Source of the DNA: Phytohabitans maris
GTDB lineage: Bacteria; Actinomycetota; Actinomycetes; Mycobacteriales; Micromonosporaceae
DNA length: 64,000 nt
Assembly: GCF_031085175.1 (NCBI RefSeq)
Contig: NZ_JAVHUY010000004.1
Span: 186,001 to 250,000 of the forward strand
Direction: 5' to 3'
Within the stretch, counting starts at the first letter, position 1. Every line of letters starts with the position of its first letter. Positions 25,716-34,770 of the stretch are shown here, piece by piece. The notes below the pieces were generated by a model. That model was not told where the DNA came from. It searched no databases and was given only the letters and a program-made list of their open reading frames with translations. Position numbers and translations under genes: made by a program.

Positions 25716-26738
25716 TTACGAGGTCGTCTTGACCGGGCCCTTGTCGCCGGCGTCGGCGGGTGCGACGGCGGCGGGAACGGCGTGGCGGCCGCCGCGGCGC
25801 AGGCCGAACGCCAGGGCCAGGGCGATCAGGATCAGGCCGACCACCGCGAGCCCGATCGGGCCCCACAGGTTGACGAGCTGGAGGAGCTGGCGGTTGGCGG
25901 AGGCGCGGTCGGCGCTGCTGGCGATCGTGTCGTCGGTGTACGTGAAGACGGCATCCAGGATCTTGACGGACTGGCCGCTGTCGGCGACCAGGTTCTTCTC
26001 CTGCGTCTCCTGCACCTTGATGTACTGGCCGGTGGTCGGCTCCACCCAGACGGTGCGGGTGTTGTTGTAGACGATCTGGCCGGAGGTGGCGCCGGGGATC
26101 AGCGCGCCCAGGATGACCTGCAGCCGGTCGGCCGGCACCTCCTGCCGCCCGCCCCGGATCTCCTGGGTGAACTGGTACGTCTCCAGGCCCTCGATCTCCT
26201 CGGTCTTGACGAAGACGGCGGGCTGGGCGGCGAGGATGTCGCGGTCGAAGATCTGGTACGTCGTCTTCTCCGTGCCGAACGGGAACTTGTACGTCTGGCC
26301 GGTGTAGTTGACGCCCTGCCGGTCGCCGCCGGTGTCGAGCCACTGCCCGTTCCACGGCTGGGCGGCCGCGGTCCGGCGGTCCAGCGCGAGCGACGTGCTG
26401 TACGCGCTGACCAGCTCGTCGTTGTCGGTGCGGACGACCTCCTGGCCGACCAGCCACACCACCGCCTCGCCGTCGAGGTCGCCCTGCAGGTCGGCGGTCT
26501 GCGCGGTGTCGGGCTGCACGGTGATCGTCGACCGTAGGGTGCCCTGGTTGACCGCCACGTTGCCGTCGGTGATCTGCATGAAGGTCGCGTTGGGTGCCTC
26601 CGCGACCGACTGGGTGCGCTCCAGGTCGTACGGAAGCTGCTCGACCCGGGGCCCGATGAAGAAGGCCAGCCCCGCCGCGAAAACCAGCGCGAGGACTCCA
26701 AGGCCGACAAGCACGGCGTGGGTCACCCGGGACCTCAT
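25716..26738 (-). CDS. DUF3068 (PorA-family) membrane protein
   Basis: The 340-residue protein has an N-terminal transmembrane helix (about 8-30), a large extracytoplasmic beta-rich region and a C-terminal helix (about 290-312, LWGPIGLAVVGLILIALALAFGL) followed by an Ala/Pro tail. This layout and the text (FDRDILAAQPAVFVKTEEIEGLETYQFTQ) match DUF3068, the family of M. tuberculosis Rv0227c. In mycobacteria this gene is in the same neighbourhood as AftD and a related GT4. Here too it lies 73 bp downstream of the AftD fusion gene on the same strand. Function is unproven, and a role in envelope glycan assembly is inferred from conserved context. Confidence 0.85.
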   Translation of the reverse strand: MRSRVTHAVLVGLGVLALVFAAGLAFFIGPRVEQLPYDLERTQSVAEAPNATFMQITDGNVAVNQGTLRSTITVQPDTAQTADLQGDLDGEAVVWLVGQEVVRTDNDELVSAYSTSLALDRRTAAAQPWNGQWLDTGGDRQGVNYTGQTYKFPFGTEKTTYQIFDRDILAAQPAVFVKTEEIEGLETYQFTQEIRGGRQEVPADRLQVILGALIPGATSGQIVYNNTRTVWVEPTTGQYIKVQETQEKNLVADSGQSVKILDAVFTYTDDTIASSADRASANRQLLQLVNLWGPIGLAVVGLILIALALAFGLRRGGRHAVPAAVAPADAGDKGPVKTTS

Positions 26739-26811
26739 AGCGCGCCTCCACAGTGTAGGGACGGACTCGTGGGGGAAACGTCCGCCGGCTGGCGAGCAGG
26801 TTACTACTGAG

Positions 26812-29800
26812 TCACATCTGGTGCGACCCCTGAGCTCCCCGGTGTCGCAGAATCATCGTGAAGTTCCACGTCAGGACCTCGCGCAGGACCGGGAGGCGGG
26901 CCACCCAACATGCCCATCGCGGGTGGTACCGGGGCAGAACATCCACGATCTCGACTCGACCCTCCCGGCGCGCCCTCCGGGCCCAGCGCATCGCCCGCGC
27001 CGCACTGACCGGGAAGAGCGTGTGCCGGTAACGGTTCTTGGGCTCCCGCCCCATCCGCCGCAGGTACCGGCGCCGGGCCCGCTCGCCGCCCAGGTAGTGC
27101 CAGGGCGCGGTCTCGTGGCCGCCCCAGGGCGACAGCCACGGCGTGAACGACACGAAGACGGTGCCGCCCGGCCGGGTCACCCGTAGCATCTCGTCGAGCA
27201 TCGCCTCCGGCGTCGAGACGTGCTCCAGCACGTTGGAGGAGTAGCAGACGTCGACCGCGCCGGAGCGTACCGGCAGCGCGGTGCCGGCGCCGCGGATCAT
27301 CCCGGCGACCGGTGCGCCGCCCGCGGCGAAGTCGCCGACGGCGGGGTCCAGCCCCAGGTACGCCGCGCCGGCCCCGCGGAACGCGGCGGCGAAGTAGCCC
27401 GGCCCGCCGCCGACGTCCAGCACCACGGCGCCGTCCAGGTCTACATAGGAGCCGAGCTGGCGCGCCGAGTCGGCGGCGAGCATCGAGTAGAACCGGTCCG
27501 GGTCGGTCTGCTCGTGCAGGAACCCGCGGAACAGCCGCACCGAGCGGCCGATCGTCGCGCGGTGCGGGTCGGGCGGGTCGGGTGCCGGCGGCGCCTCGGG
27601 CTCCGCGCGGGCGGCGGGCGTCAGGGTCGCGGCCACGGCGGACACCGCCACGAGCATCGCCGCCTGCACGAGCCCGCCGTACGCCCACTCCTGCCCGTGT
27701 CCCTGGACCCGGCCGAGCACCGCGACGGCCGTGCCGGCGACGCCGGCCAGGACGGCGATGCCGGGCAGCGCGCCGGGCCGCAGCTGGCGGACCAGCATCG
27801 CGGCGAGCAGCAGGGCCACCGCGGCCACGCCGCCGAGCGCGACCGCGAGCGCCATCAGCGGCACCACGACCCACCAGGTCACCGCCCGGCCCGGCGGCAC
27901 GAGCGGGCGCCGGCGCCGTGCCGGGACCAGCGCCAGCAGCCCGACGAGGACCGCCGCACCGGCGCCGGCCGCCAGGCCCGCGCGGTACGGCCGGTCCGGC
28001 GTGAACGCCAGCGTCACCGTCCCGCCGTCGCCGGCCGGCAGCTCGAACGCCTGCTGCCACCCGTCGACCCGGACCGCGGGCAGCCGGCGACCGTCCATCG
28101 TGGCCACCCAGCCGGCGTTGAAGTTCTCCGGTACGACGAGCAGCGCGGCGCCGCCGCCGGCCACGGTGATCGTGCGCGAGGTCGGCCGCCACTCGACCAC
28201 CTCGACGGCCCGCTCCACCGGCGGCGCCGGGGGAGAGCCGGTCACCAGCGCGGCGGAGTCCACGACGAACGACGCCGACGGTACGGTGCGCAGGCGGTGC
28301 TCGCCGGCGGCCAGTTCGACCCGTCCCGTGGTGAAGTCGTCGCAGATCGCCAGCGGCAGCGCCCGCCCCTCGCGTACGTCGGCGAGGGTGCCGGAGACCG
28401 CCGTCGGGTAGGCCACCCCGTCCAGTTCCACGGCCGGCCCGCTGCCGCACGCCGCGGTGACCGGCGTGTCCGGGGCGGCGGGGCGGAGCAGGGCGGCCAG
28501 CGCCGGCACCTCGACCTCCGCGACGCCGACCGGCGCCGGCCAGCTTCCGCGCGGGTCGGCGATCCGCGGGTCGTACCCGGTCACCTCGATCTCGATCCGG
28601 TCGGTGGTGACCCGCGGGAACGTGACCCACCCGTCCGGGTCCACCGGCGCGCTGCTCTCGCCGGCCGGCGTCCGCACGAGCACGGCGCGGGGTGCCGCCG
28701 CCACCGGCGCGGACGGGGCTACCAGCCGGAGCCGGTCGAGCGCGTGCGGGGTGTCCCAGGCGAGCCGCAGGGTCGGTGTCTCGTCGACCGGTTCGGCGAG
28801 CCAGGCGGTGGCCGGGTCACCGTCCACAGTGGCGTGCGCGCCGGCGGTGGGGTCGCCGGTGAGGACGGAGGAGGCCGAGGCGGTCACCGGCAGCTCCACC
28901 GGCACCGGGCCGCCGGGGCGCGGCCGGGCGGTGAGGCGCAGGTCGTACGTCGCGGGGACCGGGGTGCGGAAGAACCGGTCCAGCCCCAGCGGCTCCTCGC
29001 CGGCACGGGCCAGGAACTGGTCGCACCGGGTCTGGCCGCCGGCCGGGTAGCAGGCGCCACGGTCCTGCGGTGCGCGGCTGAAGGCGTACCCGGGGATCTG
29101 CCCGCCGGTGACGTCGTCGGGCACCCGCAGGCCGCGCTGCGCGGCCAGGCCGGGGATGCCGATCTCGCGCAGGGCGACCGCGCCGCCGCGGTGGCCGGGG
29201 CGGAGCGCGAGCACCGTCACGCGCACCCTGCTGGTCAGGCCGGGCAGCGTGGCGAGGCGTTGCGGCCCGGGGGTCCCGGGCACCTGGCGGTCGACCGCGC
29301 CCTGGTCGGTGGTGATCCGCAGGTACTCGACCGGGGCGCCGGCGCGCAGGTCGTCGACCCAGTCGACGGTCAGTTCGTCGACCCGGCGCGGGGTGTCGAA
29401 CGTGACCTCCAGCCACTGCCCGACCGGTTCGGCGTACGGGTCGGAGCGCCAGGCCGTGCGGCGGTCGCCGTCCAGGGCCGCGAACGGCAGGTACGACGGG
29501 TCGGTGGCGCCGATGGTGTCGGCGAACGCGTCGCCGCTCGACGCGTCCACCGAGCGGATCCCCTGGTACGCGGCGACGGTCTCGTGCCCGGCGGTGGCGA
29601 ACGGGGTGAGGTCGCCGCGCTGCCGGCGCTGCCGGGTCGGCTCGCCGGCGGCCAGCGTGTAGCTGACGTTGTCGCGCATCCGGCCGACGTTCAGCTCCCG
29701 CCGGCGCAGCCCGTCGGTGACGAGCCACGGCCGGCCCGCCACGTCGAGGTCGCCCGCGTCGCCGGCGAGCACCACCGGCTGCCGGCCGTCGACCAGCCCC

Positions 29801-31656
29801 TGCTCCAGCAGCCCCAGCAGCGACTCCGGCCCGCCGCTGACGACCGGTACGCGGTCGAGCGCCGTGGCGGAGGCGACCGGGGTCGCCGCGCGTACCTGGA
29901 AGACCTCGATCGACGGTACGGCGGGCGCGGCGTCCACCGGGCTGTCGGCGGCGCCGGCGGCCGGGCCGAACGAGGCCACCGGGGACAGGCCCGGCGAGCC
30001 GGCCACCGCGCGGCGGACGACCGCGATCGGTGGGGCGCCGGTGGCCGCGCGGTCGATGTCGTGGCGGAGCAGCAGGTACCGGTAGCCGGCGCGGGCCAGG
30101 AAGTCGGCGAGCCCGGGCGAGCCGCGCCCCTGTGCCAGGACCTGCTCGACGGCGTCCATCACCCGGATGTTGCCCTCGGAGCCGAGCGGGATCTGGTGCC
30201 GCGTCGACCACGGCGCCCCGGCCAGCGGCTGGATCGCCTCGTCGACGGTCCGGCCCCAGGTGTTCAGCGCGAAGCCCGAGCCGGGCACGACCAGGGTACG
30301 GGCGCTCGGGTCCTGTGTGGACAGCCAGCTCGCCGCCTGCCGCCAGTACGCCGGCACCTGCGACCAGCCGGGGCCGGGGCGGAGCAGGAAGAGCCAGGCC
30401 GGCGCCGCCGCCGCGACCAGCAGGGCGGCCACGAGCGGCGCGGCGGGTACCCGGAACCGGCGCACGCCGAACCGCCGGCCGGCCGCGTACGCCAGGCCGA
30501 GCACGACCGGCAGGCGCAGCACCGGCTCGAACTTGTGGACGTTGCGCAGCGGCGCGAGCGTCCCGTCGAGCAGGTCGCGGACCGTGGCGGCGAACGGGCT
30601 GTCCAGCGTGCCGAGGTAGCCGACCGTGAGCAGGGTCAGCCCGGTCACCGCGCCGAGCACGAGGAACCGGCGCTCGGGCAGCCCCGGCAGGGCGAGCCCG
30701 GCGAGGCCGGCGACGGCGACCAGCGCGGTGGCCGCCATCAGCGCGGGGTCGTCGACCAGGATCCAGCCGGCCGGCCACCACGGCTCGCCCTGCACGATGT
30801 AGCCGACCCACTGGTTGGTGCCGCGGGTGGCCTGGAAGAGCGAGGTCACCGCGGTCGTGGTCGCCGAGGACTCGATGTAGTCCAGGAACGGGAGGCTGTA
30901 CTGCCCGAACAGCAGCAGCGGCACGATCCACCACAGCGTGGCCCCGGCGACGCAGGCGCACCACCAGGCGGCGAGCGTGAGCAGCCGCCGGTCCCAGCGG
31001 CGGGTGGCCAGCCAGAGCGCCGGCAGCACCAGGGACATCACGACGGCGGCGGCGTTGATGCCGCCCATGCAGAGCACGGCGAGGCCGGAGAGCGCCGCCG
31101 CGCGCCGGGGCGAGCGTACGGCCACCAGCGGCAGCAGCACCCACGGCAGCATCACCACGGGCAGGATCTCGGACGACAGCGGCCCGATCTCGGTGAGCAT
31201 CCGGGGGGCGAGCGCGTACGCCAGCGCGGCCAGCAGCCGCCCCGCCGGCGAGCCGATCCGCAGCGCCCGCGCCAGCAGCAGCACGCCGAGGTACGCGGTG
31301 CAGAGCAGCAGCGCGCACCAGGCCCGCTGGGTGATCCACGGCGGTACGCCGAGCAGGTCGCCGGCGGCGAAGAACGGCCCGATCGGGAAGAGGTAGCCGT
31401 ACGCCTGCTGCTGCAGCTCGCCGGAGGTGGCCTCGGGGTTCCACAGGTGCAGCGAGCGGGCCATGAACCCGATCGGGTCGACGGCGAGGTCGAGCTTGGT
31501 GTCGAACGTGACCTGGCCCGGCCGTTGCAGCACCGCCACCGCGACCAGCAGCAGCGCGCCCGCGAGCGCGCCGAGCGGGCGGCCCTTCCGCCGTCCGCCG
31601 TCGAGCCGCGGCGCCGCGACCGGCGCGGCCACCCGTTCCCGGGTCGCGGCCGTCAT
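26812..31656 (-). CDS. AftD-type alpha-(1->3)-arabinofuranosyltransferase fused to a class I SAM methyltransferase
   Basis: This is one uninterrupted 1614-codon gene. Residues about 1-430 are a multi-helix GT-C membrane domain with the conserved TFDTKLDLAVDPIGFMARS segment and GTNQWVGYI. The middle is DUF3367-like with two discoidin-type modules (about 705-830 and 920-1060), then C-terminal helices (to about 1350). Mycobacterial AftD has the same order and is about 1400 residues. The remaining 245 residues are a methyltransferase like Rv0224c: SVRLFRGFLHEQTDPDRFYSML, SAM motif I VVLDVGGGPGYF, and YSSNVLEHVSTPEAMLDEMLRV. No stop separates the halves. The ATG at 31656 overlaps the upstream vWA gene stop (ATGA). 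It would add arabinofuranose to cell-wall glycan using decaprenyl-phosphoryl-arabinose (family knowledge). Confidence 0.88.
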   Translation of the reverse strand: MTAATRERVAAPVAAPRLDGGRRKGRPLGALAGALLLVAVAVLQRPGQVTFDTKLDLAVDPIGFMARSLHLWNPEATSGELQQQAYGYLFPIGPFFAAGDLLGVPPWITQRAWCALLLCTAYLGVLLLARALRIGSPAGRLLAALAYALAPRMLTEIGPLSSEILPVVMLPWVLLPLVAVRSPRRAAALSGLAVLCMGGINAAAVVMSLVLPALWLATRRWDRRLLTLAAWWCACVAGATLWWIVPLLLFGQYSLPFLDYIESSATTTAVTSLFQATRGTNQWVGYIVQGEPWWPAGWILVDDPALMAATALVAVAGLAGLALPGLPERRFLVLGAVTGLTLLTVGYLGTLDSPFAATVRDLLDGTLAPLRNVHKFEPVLRLPVVLGLAYAAGRRFGVRRFRVPAAPLVAALLVAAAAPAWLFLLRPGPGWSQVPAYWRQAASWLSTQDPSARTLVVPGSGFALNTWGRTVDEAIQPLAGAPWSTRHQIPLGSEGNIRVMDAVEQVLAQGRGSPGLADFLARAGYRYLLLRHDIDRAATGAPPIAVVRRAVAGSPGLSPVASFGPAAGAADSPVDAAPAVPSIEVFQVRAATPVASATALDRVPVVSGGPESLLGLLEQGLVDGRQPVVLAGDAGDLDVAGRPWLVTDGLRRRELNVGRMRDNVSYTLAAGEPTRQRRQRGDLTPFATAGHETVAAYQGIRSVDASSGDAFADTIGATDPSYLPFAALDGDRRTAWRSDPYAEPVGQWLEVTFDTPRRVDELTVDWVDDLRAGAPVEYLRITTDQGAVDRQVPGTPGPQRLATLPGLTSRVRVTVLALRPGHRGGAVALREIGIPGLAAQRGLRVPDDVTGGQIPGYAFSRAPQDRGACYPAGGQTRCDQFLARAGEEPLGLDRFFRTPVPATYDLRLTARPRPGGPVPVELPVTASASSVLTGDPTAGAHATVDGDPATAWLAEPVDETPTLRLAWDTPHALDRLRLVAPSAPVAAAPRAVLVRTPAGESSAPVDPDGWVTFPRVTTDRIEIEVTGYDPRIADPRGSWPAPVGVAEVEVPALAALLRPAAPDTPVTAACGSGPAVELDGVAYPTAVSGTLADVREGRALPLAICDDFTTGRVELAAGEHRLRTVPSASFVVDSAALVTGSPPAPPVERAVEVVEWRPTSRTITVAGGGAALLVVPENFNAGWVATMDGRRLPAVRVDGWQQAFELPAGDGGTVTLAFTPDRPYRAGLAAGAGAAVLVGLLALVPARRRRPLVPPGRAVTWWVVVPLMALAVALGGVAAVALLLAAMLVRQLRPGALPGIAVLAGVAGTAVAVLGRVQGHGQEWAYGGLVQAAMLVAVSAVAATLTPAARAEPEAPPAPDPPDPHRATIGRSVRLFRGFLHEQTDPDRFYSMLAADSARQLGSYVDLDGAVVLDVGGGPGYFAAAFRGAGAAYLGLDPAVGDFAAGGAPVAGMIRGAGTALPVRSGAVDVCYSSNVLEHVSTPEAMLDEMLRVTRPGGTVFVSFTPWLSPWGGHETAPWHYLGGERARRRYLRRMGREPKNRYRHTLFPVSAARAMRWARRARREGRVEIVDVLPRYHPRWACWVARLPVLREVLTWNFTMILRHRGAQGSHQM

Positions 31657-33329
31657 CGGCGGCACTTCGGCGGCAGGCAGCTGAACTCGGCCAGCGCGGT
31701 GAAGAAGATCTGCCGGATGCCGGCCGGGTCGGGGGTCAGCGCGACCCGCCCGCCGGTGGCCTTGGCGATCTGGTCCAGCTCGGCCCGGTCGATGTCCGGG
31801 CCGACACCGATGAACAGGATCGGCAGCGGCCGCCGCTTGTCCTGCAACGCGCCGAGCTCGCGCAGCAGCCGCTCGCGGCCGATCCCGCTGGCGTTGTCGT
31901 CGGTGCCGTCGGTGAGGACGAGCAGCAGGTTGATCCGGCCTGCGGTCCAGTTGCGGGCGCTGTCGCGGTACGCGGCGAGCGTCGTGTCGTACAGGCCGGT
32001 GCCGCCGTCGGGCTGGACCCGTACCTGGCCGAGCCGCTCGACGATCTGCGCGCGGCGGGGCCCGACCGGGCCGACCGGCACGACCTCCCGGTAGTCGCGC
32101 TGCCCGTCCAGGTCGGTGGAGAACGTCCAGAGGCCGATCTCGGTCGCGTCGAGCAGCAGCCGGACGCCGCCCTGCGCGGCCTTGACGGTCGCCGACAGGC
32201 GGGTCTCCCGGCTGCCGGGGATCCGCGCCGCCATCGAGCCGGAGACGTCGAGCACGGCGAGCAGCCGCGCGGTCAGGTGCACCCCGCCCCAGGCGCCGAC
32301 CAGCGCGGCGGCCTCGGCGGGCGGCGGCACCGGGGCCGGCGGGTAGCCGCTGTCCCGGATCTGCCCGGGCGTCGCCGCGCCGGCCGGCGGGGCGCCGGCG
32401 GGCGTGCGCAGCCCGTGCCGGGCGAGCGTGGCCGCGCCCTCGGCAGCGAGCAGCGCGCGCAGGAACGCCGCGGCGCCGTCGCGGGAGCCGGCCGAGGAGA
32501 GGACGGCGTACGGGTAGTCGGGGCCGGGCACCGCGGACGGCGGGTAGACGGCCACCCGCGCGCCGCCGCCGCGCAGCACCTCCTGCTCGGTGCTGACCAC
32601 CGCGGTCTCGCCGCGGCCCGGCCCGCCCGGCGCGGGTGGCGCCTCGCCGGTCACGGCGGCGGTGCGCGGCGCGAGGCGGCGCATGATCGCGGCGGCCGCG
32701 CCCGGGGCGTCGCCGGCGAGCGCCCGGATCGCGACCAGGGCGCCGAAGCCGAGCGGGCTGACCGCCGGGTCGGGCAGGACGACGGGCAGTGGCGGGCGCT
32801 CGGCGCCGACCAGGGCCGGCCAGCCGGGCGCCCGACCGGGCCAGCCGAGCCGGGCCGCGGTGCGCCGGTCCAGGGCCAGCACGACGGGCGTGCTCGCCAC
32901 CGGTACCCCGGTCTCGGGCACCTGGAACGCGCCGGCGTCGCGGGCCCGGCGCAACCAGAGCGTCGACTCCGGCAGCCAGACGTCCGGCGGCGGCCCGGCC
33001 GCCGCCGTCGGCGCCGCCGCGCCGGGTGCGGATCCCGCGGGCGTGGCGCCGGTGAGGTCGCGCAGGACCTGGGCCGACTCCCGGGCCTCGACCACGAGGT
33101 CGAGGCAGCGGTCGCGGGCGGCGAGCCGGCCGCCCACCTCCTGGGCGGCCGCCGCGACGCTCGGCGCGGTGACGACGCGCAGCGCGATCCGCTCGGTGCA
33201 GCCCGGGTCGCTGCGGGTGCGGTCGAGGTAGCTGACCGCCGTCCAGCCGCCCAGCACCGCGACGAGAGCGGCGCTGAGCACGACGACCGGCCAGAACTCC
33301 GGCCGGCGCCGGACGCCGCTGTCCGTCAC
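31653..33329 (-). CDS. Membrane-anchored solute-binding-like/von Willebrand factor A protein
   Basis: The 558-residue protein starts at GTG 33329, with AGGAGG 4 bases upstream. It has one N-terminal transmembrane helix (about 10-35), then a periplasmic-binding-protein-like domain (about 50-300, IALRVVTAPSVAAAAQEV). A vWA domain follows (about 345-540) with the metal-ion adhesion motif DVSGS, the threonine in DGGTGLYDT and the Asp in LTDGTDDN. The ending, FSCLPPKC, has two cysteines. The stop overlaps the AftD start, so the pair is coupled. It may sense or present a ligand in the envelope, but its role in arabinan assembly is unknown. Confidence 0.82.
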   Translation of the reverse strand: MTDSGVRRRPEFWPVVVLSAALVAVLGGWTAVSYLDRTRSDPGCTERIALRVVTAPSVAAAAQEVGGRLAARDRCLDLVVEARESAQVLRDLTGATPAGSAPGAAAPTAAAGPPPDVWLPESTLWLRRARDAGAFQVPETGVPVASTPVVLALDRRTAARLGWPGRAPGWPALVGAERPPLPVVLPDPAVSPLGFGALVAIRALAGDAPGAAAAIMRRLAPRTAAVTGEAPPAPGGPGRGETAVVSTEQEVLRGGGARVAVYPPSAVPGPDYPYAVLSSAGSRDGAAAFLRALLAAEGAATLARHGLRTPAGAPPAGAATPGQIRDSGYPPAPVPPPAEAAALVGAWGGVHLTARLLAVLDVSGSMAARIPGSRETRLSATVKAAQGGVRLLLDATEIGLWTFSTDLDGQRDYREVVPVGPVGPRRAQIVERLGQVRVQPDGGTGLYDTTLAAYRDSARNWTAGRINLLLVLTDGTDDNASGIGRERLLRELGALQDKRRPLPILFIGVGPDIDRAELDQIAKATGGRVALTPDPAGIRQIFFTALAEFSCLPPKCRR

Positions 33330-33419
33330 GGTACCTCCTGTGCGTCTTATCGGCATCGATCCGTCGGGGGCGTTGCGGACCGTACCGTGAGCGCCCTAGT
33401 GTGACGCGACCGCATATCG

Positions 33420-33431
33420 TACTCGCGAGTA
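33420..33431. promoter_or_regulatory. Perfect 12-bp palindrome in divergent promoter region
   Basis: TACTCGCGAGTA lies in the 119-bp gap between the divergent vWA and GT4 genes, 18 bp before the GT4 start. It is a candidate operator for one or both directions. Confidence 0.4.
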
Positions 33432-33448
33432 GGGGTGACGAGGGGACC

Positions 33449-34627
33449 ATGACGGACGCCCTGAGTCGCCACATACTGTTCCTGAACTGGCGGGACACGC
33501 GCCACCCCGAGGGCGGCGGCTCGGAGGTCTACATCGAGCGGGTGGCCGCCGAGATGGCCGCGCGCGGATACCGTTCGACGATCTTCTGCCAGGCACATGC
33601 CAACGCCCCGGCCGACGAGACGAAACCCGACGGGGTACGGGTGGTGCGGCGCGGCGGCCGGCACACGGTGTACCTGTTCGCCGCGCTGGTCTACCTCGCC
33701 GGCGCGCTCGGGTTCGGGCCGCTCGCCGGCCGCCGGCTCGGCCGCCCCGACCTGATCGTGGACGTCTGCAACGGGCTGCCGTTCCTCAGCCGCGTCTACG
33801 CCCGCCGGCCGGTGATCGCCCTGGTCCACCACGTACACCGGGAGCAGTGGCGAGTGATCTTCGGGCCGGTGCCGGCCCGGATCGGCTGGTGGATCGAGTC
33901 GCGGCTGGCGATCCGGGTCTACCGCTCCTGCCGGTACGTCACGGTCTCCGAGTCCAGCCGCGCCGAGCTCGCCGGGCTCGGCGTCGACGCCGGCCGGATC
34001 ACGGTCATCCGCAACGGCACGCCCACCGCGGTCGGGCCGCCCGCCGCCCGTACCGGCCACCCGAGCCTGCTCGTGCTCGGCCGCCTCGTGCCGCACAAGC
34101 GGGTGGAGCTGGCCCTGCGCGCCACCGCGCTGCTCGCGCTGGAGATGCCCGCCATCGAGCTGGTCGTCGCCGGGCAGGGCTGGTGGGAGGCGCCGCTGCG
34201 CCGGCTCGCCGCCGACCTCGGCATCGCCGGCCGGGTCCGGTTCACCGGGTTCGTGTCCGAAGCGGAGAAACACGGGTTGCTGTGCCGCTCCTGGCTTGCG
34301 CTGACCCCCTCCATCAAGGAGGGTTGGGGACTGACCATTGTGGAGGCCGCCGCGCACGGTACGCCGTCCGTCGCGTTCCGCTCGGCGGGCGGCGTGTGCG
34401 AGGCGATCGTCGACGGCCGGACCGGCCTGCTGGTCGACGACGAGCTGGAGTTCCTCAAGGCAGTACGCCGGTTTCTGCGGGACGCCGACCGCCGCGCCGA
34501 GATGGGGAGGGCGGCGCGCGAGTACGCCCGGGGCTTCACCTGGGACGTGTCGGCCGACGCCTTCGCCGGCGTGGTCGCCGGCCAGCTGCCGCGGGTGCCG
34601 CGGCCGCGGGGTCAGCGGGTGCCGTAG
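33449..34627 (+). CDS. Glycosyltransferase family 4 (Rv0225-like)
   Basis: The 392-residue GT-B retaining glycosyltransferase has an N-terminal acceptor domain with NWRDTRHPEGGGSEVYIERV. The C-terminal donor domain contains VLGRLVPHKRVELALRA and the EX7E-type segment TPSIKEGWGLTIVEAAAHGTP. It resembles M. tuberculosis Rv0225, a neighbour of Rv0224c and Rv0227c whose homologues are also here. The ATG at 33449 is preferred over the GTG at 33401 because GAGGGG precedes it and similarity starts just after. It converges on the DUF2613 gene with a 16-bp tail overlap. The sugar donor is unknown. Confidence 0.88.
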   Translation: MTDALSRHILFLNWRDTRHPEGGGSEVYIERVAAEMAARGYRSTIFCQAHANAPADETKPDGVRVVRRGGRHTVYLFAALVYLAGALGFGPLAGRRLGRPDLIVDVCNGLPFLSRVYARRPVIALVHHVHREQWRVIFGPVPARIGWWIESRLAIRVYRSCRYVTVSESSRAELAGLGVDAGRITVIRNGTPTAVGPPAARTGHPSLLVLGRLVPHKRVELALRATALLALEMPAIELVVAGQGWWEAPLRRLAADLGIAGRVRFTGFVSEAEKHGLLCRSWLALTPSIKEGWGLTIVEAAAHGTPSVAFRSAGGVCEAIVDGRTGLLVDDELEFLKAVRRFLRDADRRAEMGRAAREYARGFTWDVSADAFAGVVAGQLPRVPRPRGQRVP

Positions 34628-34770
34628 ACCGTGGTGGCGGGATCCTCGTTGACCTCGTCGGCCACCGTGTCGGCGGACGGGCTCACCGCGCCGGCGGTGG
34701 CGTAGATCCCGATGATCCCCAGCGCCGCACCGAGGACGGCGGCGACGACGAACGTGGCCAGCTTGGCCAT
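34612..34770 (-). CDS. DUF2613 small membrane/secreted protein (Rv0236A-like)
   Basis: The 52-residue protein is an N-terminal hydrophobic helix (ATFVVAAVLGAALGIIGIYATAG) followed by a short acidic tail, SPSADTVADEVNED. This is the DUF2613 family, found beside AftD in mycobacteria as Rv0236A. GAGGAGGGG upstream of the ATG at 34770 is a strong ribosome-binding site. Its first 88 bp are overlapped in another frame by the 3' end of the upstream membrane protein gene, and its last 16 bp by the convergent GT4. The close partnership with AftD across families suggests a helper role for the transferase (inference). Confidence 0.82.
   Translation of the reverse strand: MAKLATFVVAAVLGAALGIIGIYATAGAVSPSADTVADEVNEDPATTVYGTR

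Noticed and set aside
33401..33448. Upstream GTG start for the GT4 gene
   Set aside because: It adds 16 residues without similarity and has no ribosome-binding site. The ATG at 33449 has GAGGGG just before it.
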